Source of the DNA: Microbacterium sp.
GTDB lineage: Bacteria > Actinomycetota > Actinomycetes > Actinomycetales > Microbacteriaceae
NCBI RefSeq assembly: GCF_011620665.1
Contig: NZ_WOYQ01000045.1
Span: 1 to 64,000 of the forward strand
DNA length: 64,000 nucleotides
Reading direction: 5' to 3'
The translations under genes were made by a program, and so were the position numbers. Below are positions 30,155 to 38,831 of this stretch, one piece after another (the first letter of the stretch is position 1; each line of letters starts with the position of its first letter). The notes below the pieces were generated by a model, which was not told the DNA's origin, did not search any database, and worked only from the letters and a program-made list of their open reading frames with translations.

Positions 30155-33100
30155 ATGTCCCCGCTGGTGCCCGACCTCGCGCAGCGGGCGGTCATCGATC
30201 TGGCCCCGACGGCGTCCGGCGTCGTGGTGGGAGCGCCCGGGAGCGGCAAGACGACGACGATCATCGAGCGGGTGGCGGCGCTGTTCGCCGGCGGCGTCAG
30301 AGCTGACGAGATCCTGGTTCTCACGCCGACACGTCAGGCGGCCACGGTGCTCCGCGATCGTCTCGCGCTGCGGGTGCGGGTCGCCACGCCGGGGCCGCTG
30401 GCGCGCAGCGTGGCAGCTTTCGCATACCAGCTCGTGCGCGGGCATGCCGTTCATGCGGGACTCGAGCCCCCGCAGCTTCTGACCGGGCCCGACGAGGATC
30501 GCATCATCATGGATCTCCTCGACGGTGACGCGGACGATGAGACGGCTGGACTCGTGAGCCGATGGCCCGCATGGCTCAGCGCCGACATCCGTGGAACGCG
30601 AGGATTCCGCACGGAGGTGCGGGCCTTCCTGGCGGAGTGCACGACGCTCGGCATCGAACCAGCGCACCTCGCCGAACTCGCGCAGCGCCAGGACCGCGAC
30701 GTGTGGGCATCGCTGGCAGGCTTTGCCGCGGAATACCGCGCGGTACGCGCGGACATGCGAGGAGCGCACCGCGACGCCGCGGGGCTCGTCCGCGAGGCTG
30801 TCGGACTCGCGCGGATGCCGGGGTCCGTGGCGCCCGGCGTCCTGTCGGGGCTGCATGCCCTGCTCGTCGACGACGCCCAGGAACTGACCCTGGGAGGAAT
30901 CGAGCTTCTCGAGGCCTGCCGTGCGCGGGGCATCGCCGTTCTGTCCTTCGGTGACCCCGACGTCGGATCCGGTTCATTCCGTGGCGCCACGCCCCAGAAC
31001 TTCGCGCGGCTGGCGCGAGGCCTTCCCCTGCACGTCCTCGACACACCTCACCGCGGCACGCCGTCGCTGCGCCGTCTCGCGTCAGAGGTCACGAGCCGGA
31101 TCGGCACGGTCGGCGTCGTCGCGCACCGGCGCGCACCGGATTCCGCAGAGATCGACGCCGACCCGGATGAGTCGGTCCGGGCCTTCGCCGTGCGCTCGAG
31201 CGGTGAGGAGCTCGAAACGATCGCGCGACTGCTCCGCGAACGCCATGTGCACGACGGAATCCCGTGGGAACGCTGCGCCGTCGTCGCGCACGACACGCGT
31301 CAGGTGATCGCGCTCGAGGCGGAGCTGTCCGCTCGGGACGTTCCGACCTTCGCGAGCGGACAGGGGCGCACGCTCGGCGAGACGCGCGCCGTGCGTGAAC
31401 TGCTGACGCTCGTCGAGCTCGCGCAGCGCGACGAGTGGCAGGGGGATGAGCCTGCCGAGGCGCTGCGAAACGGCGGTCTGGACGGCATCGAGCTGCGCAG
31501 ACTCCGGACGGCTCTGCGTCACGACGCACTGCGTCGGCAGAAGGATGAGGGGGCGGACTCCGTCCCCTCATCGCGGGAGCTGCTCGCGTCGGGGCTCCGG
31601 CATCCACTCGAGTTCGAGCTGCTCGACACGCGCGAGGGTCGTCGCGCGGCCCGCATCGCCGAAACCATCGCGCTGCTGCGGGATCAGCTCGACCGCGGTG
31701 CAACGGCCCACGAACTGCTGTGGACGGCCTGGGAGCGCTCCGGCCGTGAACGATCGTGGCGGCAGGCGGCGGCCGGCCGCGGTCCCCTCGCAGATCAGGC
31801 CGGCCGCGACCTCGATTCCGTCGTCGCGCTCTTCCAGGCGGCCAAACGTCACGGCGAGCGCGAAGACGGCACCGCTCCGATGGCGTTCGTGCGGGGCGTG
31901 CTGCAGTCCGACGTCGCGGAAGACCGCTTGAGCGCCCCGACGCCGAGTGGCGTCGTGCAGGTGTTGACGCCCGCAGGCGCTCTCGGCGGTGAGTTCGACA
32001 CGGTCGTGATCGCCGGCGTCCAGGAGGGTGTCTGGCCGAATCTCCGAACGCGCGGCGGACTGCTGGAGACCGGGCGCCTCGCGACCGCCGAAGACGACGA
32101 ACCCGCCGAGACCCTGGATCTTCGCCGAGCCGTCCTGCATGACGAGCTTCGATTGTTCCTGCGCGCCATCACTCGTGCGCAGTCCCGGCTGATCGTCACC
32201 GCTGTCGATGACGACGACACCGGGCCGAGCGTGCTGTTCGAGTTCCTGCCGACGGCCGAGTCCGCGCCACGCAGAGCAGAGCATCCGCTGTCGCTGCGCG
32301 GGCTGGTCGCGCAGTATCGGCGCACGTTGACGGACGTTCGCACGTCGTCCGGAGCCCGAGCAGAAGCCGCCGGGCAGCTGGCGCTCCTCGCCGAAGCCGG
32401 AGTTGCCGGCGCCGATCCGACGGACTGGTACGGCATCGCGCCTCAGACATCGGTCGGTCCGCTGATCGACCTCGAGTTCGAGCAGGCGCGTGTGTCACCG
32501 TCGAAGCTCGAGGCGATCGATGTGTGTCAGCTCAACTGGGTGATCGGCGAGCTCGGCGGTGATGCCGGCAGCGTCGGGGCGGGCTTGGGCACACTGATCC
32601 ACGCGGCCCTCGAGCATGCCGACGGCACCGACGAGGCGGGACTGTGGCGCACGGTCGAGAGTCGTTGGTCGGAGCTCGAGTTCGATGCGGTGTGGATAGA
32701 GCGCGCCGAGAGAGCGCGCGCGAGGGATCTGGTGGCACGACTCAGTCGCTATCTGCAGGACGCGCAGGCAGCGGGGACGACTCTCCTGACTGCTGAGCCG
32801 AACTTCGAACTGGAGGTTCCCCTCGCGGGGGTGCCGTTGCCCGCCGTCCTCAGCGGAACGATCGACCGCGTCGAGCTGACGGCGGAGGGCGCCGTCGTCA
32901 TCATCGACCTGAAGACCGGCCGCAGTCAGTCCACGAGTCCCTCCGCCGCGGCCGACAACCCGCAGCTCAGCGCCTACCAGCTCGCACTCGAGCAGGGCGC
33001 CATCCCCGTCGCGACCGGCCGCCCTTCCGGCGGAGCGAAGCTGCTGGTCTTGAAGCAGAACCGGACCGGGGCGTATGCGACGCCCACGCAGGATCCGTTC

Positions 33101-33259
33101 GACGAGCACCGGCGTGCCGCGTTCATCGAGCGGATCGGCGACGCCGCGCGTGCCATGGGCGGGGGAGAGTTCCTTGCGCCCTACGAATCCCACTGCCGAG
33201 ACGAGCACACCTACGGGTTCTGCCGCATCCACACGATCGGACCGGTGAGCAGCTCATGA
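30155..33259 (+). CDS. adnA: AdnA-like UvrD-family helicase/PD-(D/E)XK nuclease
   Basis: VVGAPGSGKTTTII Walker A, VDDAQEL at Walker B, C-terminal RecB-like nuclease GTLIHAALEH...VIIDLKTG; overlaps adnB by ATGA. Confidence 0.88.
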   Translation: MSPLVPDLAQRAVIDLAPTASGVVVGAPGSGKTTTIIERVAALFAGGVRADEILVLTPTRQAATVLRDRLALRVRVATPGPLARSVAAFAYQLVRGHAVHAGLEPPQLLTGPDEDRIIMDLLDGDADDETAGLVSRWPAWLSADIRGTRGFRTEVRAFLAECTTLGIEPAHLAELAQRQDRDVWASLAGFAAEYRAVRADMRGAHRDAAGLVREAVGLARMPGSVAPGVLSGLHALLVDDAQELTLGGIELLEACRARGIAVLSFGDPDVGSGSFRGATPQNFARLARGLPLHVLDTPHRGTPSLRRLASEVTSRIGTVGVVAHRRAPDSAEIDADPDESVRAFAVRSSGEELETIARLLRERHVHDGIPWERCAVVAHDTRQVIALEAELSARDVPTFASGQGRTLGETRAVRELLTLVELAQRDEWQGDEPAEALRNGGLDGIELRRLRTALRHDALRRQKDEGADSVPSSRELLASGLRHPLEFELLDTREGRRAARIAETIALLRDQLDRGATAHELLWTAWERSGRERSWRQAAAGRGPLADQAGRDLDSVVALFQAAKRHGEREDGTAPMAFVRGVLQSDVAEDRLSAPTPSGVVQVLTPAGALGGEFDTVVIAGVQEGVWPNLRTRGGLLETGRLATAEDDEPAETLDLRRAVLHDELRLFLRAITRAQSRLIVTAVDDDDTGPSVLFEFLPTAESAPRRAEHPLSLRGLVAQYRRTLTDVRTSSGARAEAAGQLALLAEAGVAGADPTDWYGIAPQTSVGPLIDLEFEQARVSPSKLEAIDVCQLNWVIGELGGDAGSVGAGLGTLIHAALEHADGTDEAGLWRTVESRWSELEFDAVWIERAERARARDLVARLSRYLQDAQAAGTTLLTAEPNFELEVPLAGVPLPAVLSGTIDRVELTAEGAVVIIDLKTGRSQSTSPSAAADNPQLSAYQLALEQGAIPVATGRPSGGAKLLVLKQNRTGAYATPTQDPFDEHRRAAFIERIGDAARAMGGGEFLAPYESHCRDEHTYGFCRIHTIGPVSSS

Positions 33260-36200
33260 CACCTCCGATGATCGGCACGGAGCTGATCTCTCCCGAGGCG
33301 ATCGCGGCCGCTCTCGGCCAGTTCCCGCCGACTGCCGAGCAGTCCGCGGTCATTGCCGCACGCCGTGAGCCCGTGCTCGTCGTCGCGGGCGCCGGAAGCG
33401 GCAAGACCGAGACGATGTCGGCCCGGGTGGTCTGGCTCGTCGCCAACGGTCTCGTGCGCCGAGAGGAGATCCTCGGACTCACGTTCACCCGGAAGGCCGC
33501 CGGTGAGCTCTCCGGGCGGATCCAACGCCGGTTGACCCGGCTGGCCGAGTTCGAGCAGCGTGGACTGCTGCCCGCGCTCGAACAGCTGTACCGCGACGGA
33601 CGCCTGGACGTGTTCGGTCGCATCGAGCGCGAGGCGACCGGTGCGGGGGCTGAAGCCCAGCGCCGCGCCGCGCTGGACGCGCTCGCGGTCCTCGCCGGCC
33701 CGCAGCCGCCCGACGTCGATGTGCTGCTGCACCGGCCGACCGTCGCCACCTACAACAGCTTCGCGGATCAGCTCGTGCGCGAGAACGCCGTCCGCATCGG
33801 ACGCGATGCGGAGGCGGTCGTCCTCAGCGAGTCCGCGGCGTGGCTGCTCATGCGCAGCATCGTCCATGCCTCTGACGATCCGCGGCTCGAGACGGTCGCG
33901 TATCGTCCCGCAACGATCATCGATGCCGCGCTGCGGATCGCTCGGGACGGCGTCGACAACCTTGTTGACCTCGCCGACGTCGCGGCGTTGCCGGCGCGGC
34001 TGGCGCAGGTGCGTGAGCGCCCTTCCACGCGCGCGAATACCACCGTCTATGCCGACGTCGAGAAGGCCCTGGTCGCGGTCGGCGGGCTCGAGGTGCTGAC
34101 GGACTTGGCGCGCGAATACGATGCGCAGAAACGGCGACGCGGGTTGATCGACTTCTCCGATCAGGTCGCCGGCGCGCTGCGGATCGTGCGCGCGCACCGG
34201 CCCGTGGCCGAGGAGCTGCGTGAGCGTTTCCGTGTCGTGCTGCTCGACGAGTATCAGGACACGTCGGTCGTGCAGAGCGATCTGCTTGCGGCGCTGTTCG
34301 CCGATTCGGCCGTCATGGCCGTCGGCGATCCCCATCAGTCGATCTACGGCTGGCGGGGTGCGAGTGCCGGCAACCTCGGCGGCTTCGCCGAGGCGTTCTG
34401 CGCCTCTGGGACCGCGCCGACGTATTCGCTGCTGACGAGCTGGCGAAACAGCGAGCGTGTCCTGGATGCGGCCAACGCCGTGCTCGCCCCGCTCGCGGCT
34501 AGCGCGCCCGTGCGGGTCGGCGCACTGCGTTCACGTCCGGACGCCCCCCCGGGAAATGTGACGGCATCATTCGAGGTGGATGTGGACGCGGAGGCGGATC
34601 ACGTCGCGGAGTGGTTCGAGGATGTCCGAGCGCGGCGCGCTGCGGGCGGAGAGGCCACGACCGGGGCGATCCTCTTCCGTGCGAAGAAGCACATGGTGCG
34701 CTTCGCCGATGCGCTCGGACGCCGCGGCATACCACATCGCATTCTGGGACTCGGGGGACTCCTGTCCACCCCCGAGGTCGTCGATGTCGTCGCCGCGCTG
34801 CGCGTCATCAGCGATCCGCGCGCGGGGTCGGCACTGATCCGGCTGCTGAGTGGCCCGCGCTGGGCCATCGGCCTGCCCGACCTGCGTGCGCTGGCCGCGT
34901 TGGCGCGGCGGATCGGACGCCACGACTCGGCACTGCATGCGTTGGATGCGGACATCCTCTCGCGCCTGCGCGGTGCAGGCGAGGACGGCGCCTCGCTCGT
35001 CGATGCGGTCGAGTTCGTCGGCCGGCAGCCCGACGACCACGGCTGGCTCAGCGACTTCACCCCCGAGGCCCGCGCGCGCCTCCGTGACGCCGCGGGCGTG
35101 TTCGCGGGGCTGCGCCGGGCGTCCGGCATTCCGGTGCCGGATCTCGTGCGTCTGATCGCGGTGGAACTGCGGCTGGACATCGAGCTGGCCGCCAATGAGG
35201 CGCGCGGGCCCGCGCGCGTGGCCGGCGACCAGCTGCGCGCGTTCGTCGACGAGCTGCACGGGTTCCTCGCGGCCGACGACAGCGGGTCGCTCCCCGCTCT
35301 GCTCGCCTGGCTTGATCGCGCCGAGCGCGTCGACGAGTTTGCGCCTCGCACCGAGCCGGCCGAGGACGACGTCGTACAGCTGCTGACGATCCACGGGGCG
35401 AAGGGGCTGGAGTGGGACGCCGTCGCGCTCGCGCGCTGCGTCGAGGACGAGCTTCCCGCCAAGCCGCGCGAGGGCCTCGGATGGCTCCGATTCGGGGTCC
35501 TGCCCTACCCGTTCCGCGGTGACCGCGCGTGGCTGCCGAGACTCGCATGGGGTGCGGACGAAGCTCCGACCCAGCAAGACCTGCGCACTGCGCTCACCCG
35601 GTTCGCGCAGGAGCTGAAAGACCGCCGGCTCGACGAGGAGCGCCGCCTCGCCTACGTCGCCGTCACCCGCGCTCGCGACCATTTGCTGCTGACCGGATCC
35701 GCGTGGGCCGGAACGAAGGCACCACGCGCGCCCAGCCGGTTCCTTTCGGAGATCACCGATGCGCTCGAGCTGCCGCTCGAGATCCCTGAGCCCGGCGAAG
35801 ACCCGTACCTCGACCGGAGCCGCCTGCTCTCCTGGCCGATCGACCCCCTCGGCGCGCGCCGGGGGGCCGTGACGGCGGCCGCTGCGCGCGTGCGCGAGGC
35901 TGCCGCCCCGCCTCCGGCGGCTCCGTCGCGCGATCTCACGCTGCTGCTGGCCGAGCGTGCCGAGCGGGCGGCCGGCACTCGCGCCGCCGCGCCCGTGCGG
36001 GTGCCCGCGTCTCGCTATAAGGACTTCGTCGCCGACTATGCCGGCACCGTCGCGGCGATCGCGCGACCACTCCCGGAGCGGCCGTATCGCCAGACCCGCC
36101 TCGGCACGCTGTTCCACGCATGGGTCGAGGAACGTTCCGGGCTGACCGGCGCGGGGGTGTCGGCCGACGATGCCCTGTGGGAACTCGACGAGGATCAGAT

Positions 36201-36567
36201 CGGCGGGCCGGATGCCGACACTCGCGCGCTCGAGGAGCTCAAGACGCGCTTTCTGGCGTCTGAATGGGCGGACCTGGCACCGATCGAGGTTGAGGTCGAG
36301 ATCGATGTCGCTCTTGATGATCTGCTCGCCGATGGGCAAGCGCACGTAGCGATCTGCAAGCTGGATGCCGTGTACCGCCGCGGGGACCGGATCGAGATCG
36401 TCGACTGGAAGACGGGGCGCCCGCCGCGGACACCGCGCGAGCGCGAAGACCGCCTTCTGCAGCTGCGGCTGTACCGCCGTGCGTACCACGAGCGCAGCGG
36501 AGTGCCGCTCGAGCAGATCGACGTCGTCCTGTACTACGTCGCCGATGACGTCGTCGTGCGTGACTGA
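33256..36567 (+). CDS. adnB: AdnB-like UvrD/RecB-family helicase-nuclease
   Basis: VVAGAGSGKTETMSARV, LLDEYQDTSVVQSDL, VGDPHQSIYGWRGA, C-terminal GTLFHAWVEE...EIVDWKTG nuclease. Confidence 0.9.
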   Translation: MTPPMIGTELISPEAIAAALGQFPPTAEQSAVIAARREPVLVVAGAGSGKTETMSARVVWLVANGLVRREEILGLTFTRKAAGELSGRIQRRLTRLAEFEQRGLLPALEQLYRDGRLDVFGRIEREATGAGAEAQRRAALDALAVLAGPQPPDVDVLLHRPTVATYNSFADQLVRENAVRIGRDAEAVVLSESAAWLLMRSIVHASDDPRLETVAYRPATIIDAALRIARDGVDNLVDLADVAALPARLAQVRERPSTRANTTVYADVEKALVAVGGLEVLTDLAREYDAQKRRRGLIDFSDQVAGALRIVRAHRPVAEELRERFRVVLLDEYQDTSVVQSDLLAALFADSAVMAVGDPHQSIYGWRGASAGNLGGFAEAFCASGTAPTYSLLTSWRNSERVLDAANAVLAPLAASAPVRVGALRSRPDAPPGNVTASFEVDVDAEADHVAEWFEDVRARRAAGGEATTGAILFRAKKHMVRFADALGRRGIPHRILGLGGLLSTPEVVDVVAALRVISDPRAGSALIRLLSGPRWAIGLPDLRALAALARRIGRHDSALHALDADILSRLRGAGEDGASLVDAVEFVGRQPDDHGWLSDFTPEARARLRDAAGVFAGLRRASGIPVPDLVRLIAVELRLDIELAANEARGPARVAGDQLRAFVDELHGFLAADDSGSLPALLAWLDRAERVDEFAPRTEPAEDDVVQLLTIHGAKGLEWDAVALARCVEDELPAKPREGLGWLRFGVLPYPFRGDRAWLPRLAWGADEAPTQQDLRTALTRFAQELKDRRLDEERRLAYVAVTRARDHLLLTGSAWAGTKAPRAPSRFLSEITDALELPLEIPEPGEDPYLDRSRLLSWPIDPLGARRGAVTAAAARVREAAAPPPAAPSRDLTLLLAERAERAAGTRAAAPVRVPASRYKDFVADYAGTVAAIARPLPERPYRQTRLGTLFHAWVEERSGLTGAGVSADDALWELDEDQIGGPDADTRALEELKTRFLASEWADLAPIEVEVEIDVALDDLLADGQAHVAICKLDAVYRRGDRIEIVDWKTGRPPRTPREREDRLLQLRLYRRAYHERSGVPLEQIDVVLYYVADDVVVRD

Positions 36568-36585
36568 GCACGCTTCGGACGGTTC

Positions 36586-37827
36586 TCAGGCCGTGTCGGT
36601 CCACCGCCGCAGGGCGTTTCGCGCTGCCGCATCCGGATCGTCGTCCGTGGCGTCGTCGCTGTCGTCGCGTGGCGCGACGACAGCCCCACCGGTATCGCCG
36701 CGCAGCGGCGCCCAGTCCGACATCTCGATGGGAGAAGTGGGGATTCCCCCGGCATCCCGTTCGTCGGTGGTGAACGAAGCGAGTGACTCGGCGTCGAACG
36801 CGTCGGTCTCCATCTCCCTGTGCCCGAGATCGCCCGTCGTCGCGCGGATTCGTCCGAGGACCGCGATCGCATCGTCGACCGTCACGGTTTCGTGGGCGAG
36901 CGGCGGTTCATCGCGAACGCTCTGCTCCAGCGCCGTCAGCAGCTCGATCGCGTCGGCGACGATCGACTCCGCGCCGGTGGAGTGGCCGTGAACGAGCCAC
37001 TTCGCGAACTCCAGCTCGGCGTGCAGGCGCGCGCGCGCCAGCAGCAGGCGGTCGGGTGCTCGGTGGGACACACGCGTATAGGTGTCGATGACGGCCTCGC
37101 GCGCATCAGGTGCCGAGGCGGTCCAGCGCAAGTCGACCGCGGGATCCCCTCCGCCCACTCCCCCCCAGGAGAGCAGGCCGGTGACGTGGGGCACTCCGTC
37201 GTCGTCGTCCTCCAGAACGAAGGACGCCGGGTCGACGCCGCCGAGCGTGACGGTCGTCTCGAATCGCCAGAGCGCTTCGGACCCGAGTGCTGTGCTCCAG
37301 CGACGGAGCAGACCGAACGGCAGGTGGCCGGTGGCCTCGGCGCGATCCAGGAGACGTTCGGCTTCGTCACGCACCTGCACAGCGGTGAGGACGGGAAGCC
37401 CGGCGTCGCGGATGACCGTGACGGGCAGGTCATGCACCTTCGCGATCGCGACGGCGAGCGCCGTTGCCACGCCCTCCCCGGCGGGAACGTGGACGGCATC
37501 GACGCGATAGCCGGGAAGCAGGGTCTGAACCACGGCGTGCACGCCGTCGACGGAGGTTTCCCCGAGCACATCCGGTGCGCCGAAGGGGAGCACGCCGCGG
37601 ACGCCGGCCGTCAGCGCTTTCAGCGCGTGGGCCTCGGCTCGAAGGTCGGTGTCGGCCTCACGATCGGTGGGCACGCGCACGACGACGCGTCGCCCGTCGT
37701 CGAGAGTGGCGATCGCGCTGTCGTAACGACCGGATACGCCCTCGGTCAGCGGACCGACGCCGATCACGGTCGCGCGGGGCAGAGCGGATGTCACCGACGC
37801 GGCTAGAGTGAGGGGTGAGCGTGGCAT
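36586..37827 (-). CDS. Aminoglycoside/macrolide phosphotransferase-like kinase (APH fold)
   Basis: APH-like layout with ALAVAIAKVHDLPV and VPHVTGLLSWGGVGGGDPAVDLRW; start taken at MPRSPLTL (TACCCT-N6-ATG). Confidence 0.8.
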   Translation of the reverse strand: MPRSPLTLAASVTSALPRATVIGVGPLTEGVSGRYDSAIATLDDGRRVVVRVPTDREADTDLRAEAHALKALTAGVRGVLPFGAPDVLGETSVDGVHAVVQTLLPGYRVDAVHVPAGEGVATALAVAIAKVHDLPVTVIRDAGLPVLTAVQVRDEAERLLDRAEATGHLPFGLLRRWSTALGSEALWRFETTVTLGGVDPASFVLEDDDDGVPHVTGLLSWGGVGGGDPAVDLRWTASAPDAREAVIDTYTRVSHRAPDRLLLARARLHAELEFAKWLVHGHSTGAESIVADAIELLTALEQSVRDEPPLAHETVTVDDAIAVLGRIRATTGDLGHREMETDAFDAESLASFTTDERDAGGIPTSPIEMSDWAPLRGDTGGAVVAPRDDSDDATDDDPDAAARNALRRWTDTA

Positions 37828-37910
37828 GCCCCCAGGGTAGGCGCGCGGCGGTGCGAAGTATCCGTGCCACGCCCGGCATTCGCACCGCGCCCGGCGGAGA
37901 GAGGTTCGTG

Positions 37911-38831
37911 ATGACACCCACCGATGATCTCCGCCCTCCCGCGCTGGCTCGCGCGACGATCGACCGGGCGGCTGACGAACGCACCCAGGAGGGCCTCCTC
38001 GGCGCGCTGCGAATCGATCCCACGACCCGCGTTCTCGCTCTTCACGGAGACCGGGCTCCGCTCCGATCCGGCGAGGAGACTCCTACGCTGCTGCTGGTCG
38101 CGCCGGCCGCGGTCGCCGAGGGCGCGCAATGGGCGTTCTTGGGCCGAGACGCGGACGGATCGGCCCGGCTGTTGGCCGCGGTGGCCGCGTCGGCCGAACC
38201 ACCGATCGACGCGGCGCACTGGGAAAGCCTCTACTCGATCGGCGGCGAGCTGTCGCCGATCGAGTCCGGACTCCTGGTCGAGGCGGTCGCACTCGGCCGC
38301 TGGCTGCTGGGTGCGCCGTTCTGTCCCGCGTGCGGCGGCCACACCATCGTCCGCACGGCCGGTTGGTCCCGCAGCTGTCCTGACTGCGGGCGCGACCACT
38401 TCCCACGCGCGGACCCCGCAGTCATCGTCGCGATCGAGTCGGCTGACGGGTCACGGCTGCTGCTCGGCCAGAACGCGATGTGGAAAGGCCAGAACGTCTA
38501 CTCCACGTTCGCGGGCTTCATCGAGGCTGGTGAGTCGGCCGAGGCGACGATCATCCGCGAGATGCTCGAAGAGGCCGGGGTTGAAGTCGAACACATCCGA
38601 TACCGCGGTTCGCAGGCCTGGCCGTATCCGCACTCGCTCATGCTCGGTTACCTCGCCTCCGCCGTCGACGATGCGGCGGCGCGCCCCGACGGCGAGGAGA
38701 TCGTGGACGTCCGATGGTTCACCCGCGCCGAGCTCAACCGGGGGTTGGCGGGGGAGGCGGACTTCGCGCTGCCGGGCACGGCATCCATCGCGCATCGCCT
38801 GATCATCGACTGGGTGGAGCTTCACGGGTGA
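37911..38831 (+). CDS. nudC: NADH pyrophosphatase NudC (Nudix)
   Basis: Zinc motif CPACGGHTIVRTAGWSRSCPDCG; Nudix box GFIEAGESAEATIIREMLEEAGVE; SQAWPYPHSLM. Confidence 0.95.
   Translation: MTPTDDLRPPALARATIDRAADERTQEGLLGALRIDPTTRVLALHGDRAPLRSGEETPTLLLVAPAAVAEGAQWAFLGRDADGSARLLAAVAASAEPPIDAAHWESLYSIGGELSPIESGLLVEAVALGRWLLGAPFCPACGGHTIVRTAGWSRSCPDCGRDHFPRADPAVIVAIESADGSRLLLGQNAMWKGQNVYSTFAGFIEAGESAEATIIREMLEEAGVEVEHIRYRGSQAWPYPHSLMLGYLASAVDDAAARPDGEEIVDVRWFTRAELNRGLAGEADFALPGTASIAHRLIIDWVELHG

Noticed and set aside
34567-36489. 640-aa minus-strand ORF opposite adnB
   Set aside because: Antisense shadow ORF, no recognisable domain
30155-36567. Considered as a Cas4/RecB-like or Zorya/Gabija-type defence system
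   Set aside because: Tandem UvrD-like helicase + PD-(D/E)XK proteins in core synteny with nudC/uvrD2 fit AdnAB repair; no defence neighbours or mobile context
36586-37827. Considered as a macrolide/aminoglycoside resistance gene
   Set aside because: APH fold alone is not evidence of resistance; chromosomal core context, no mobile element
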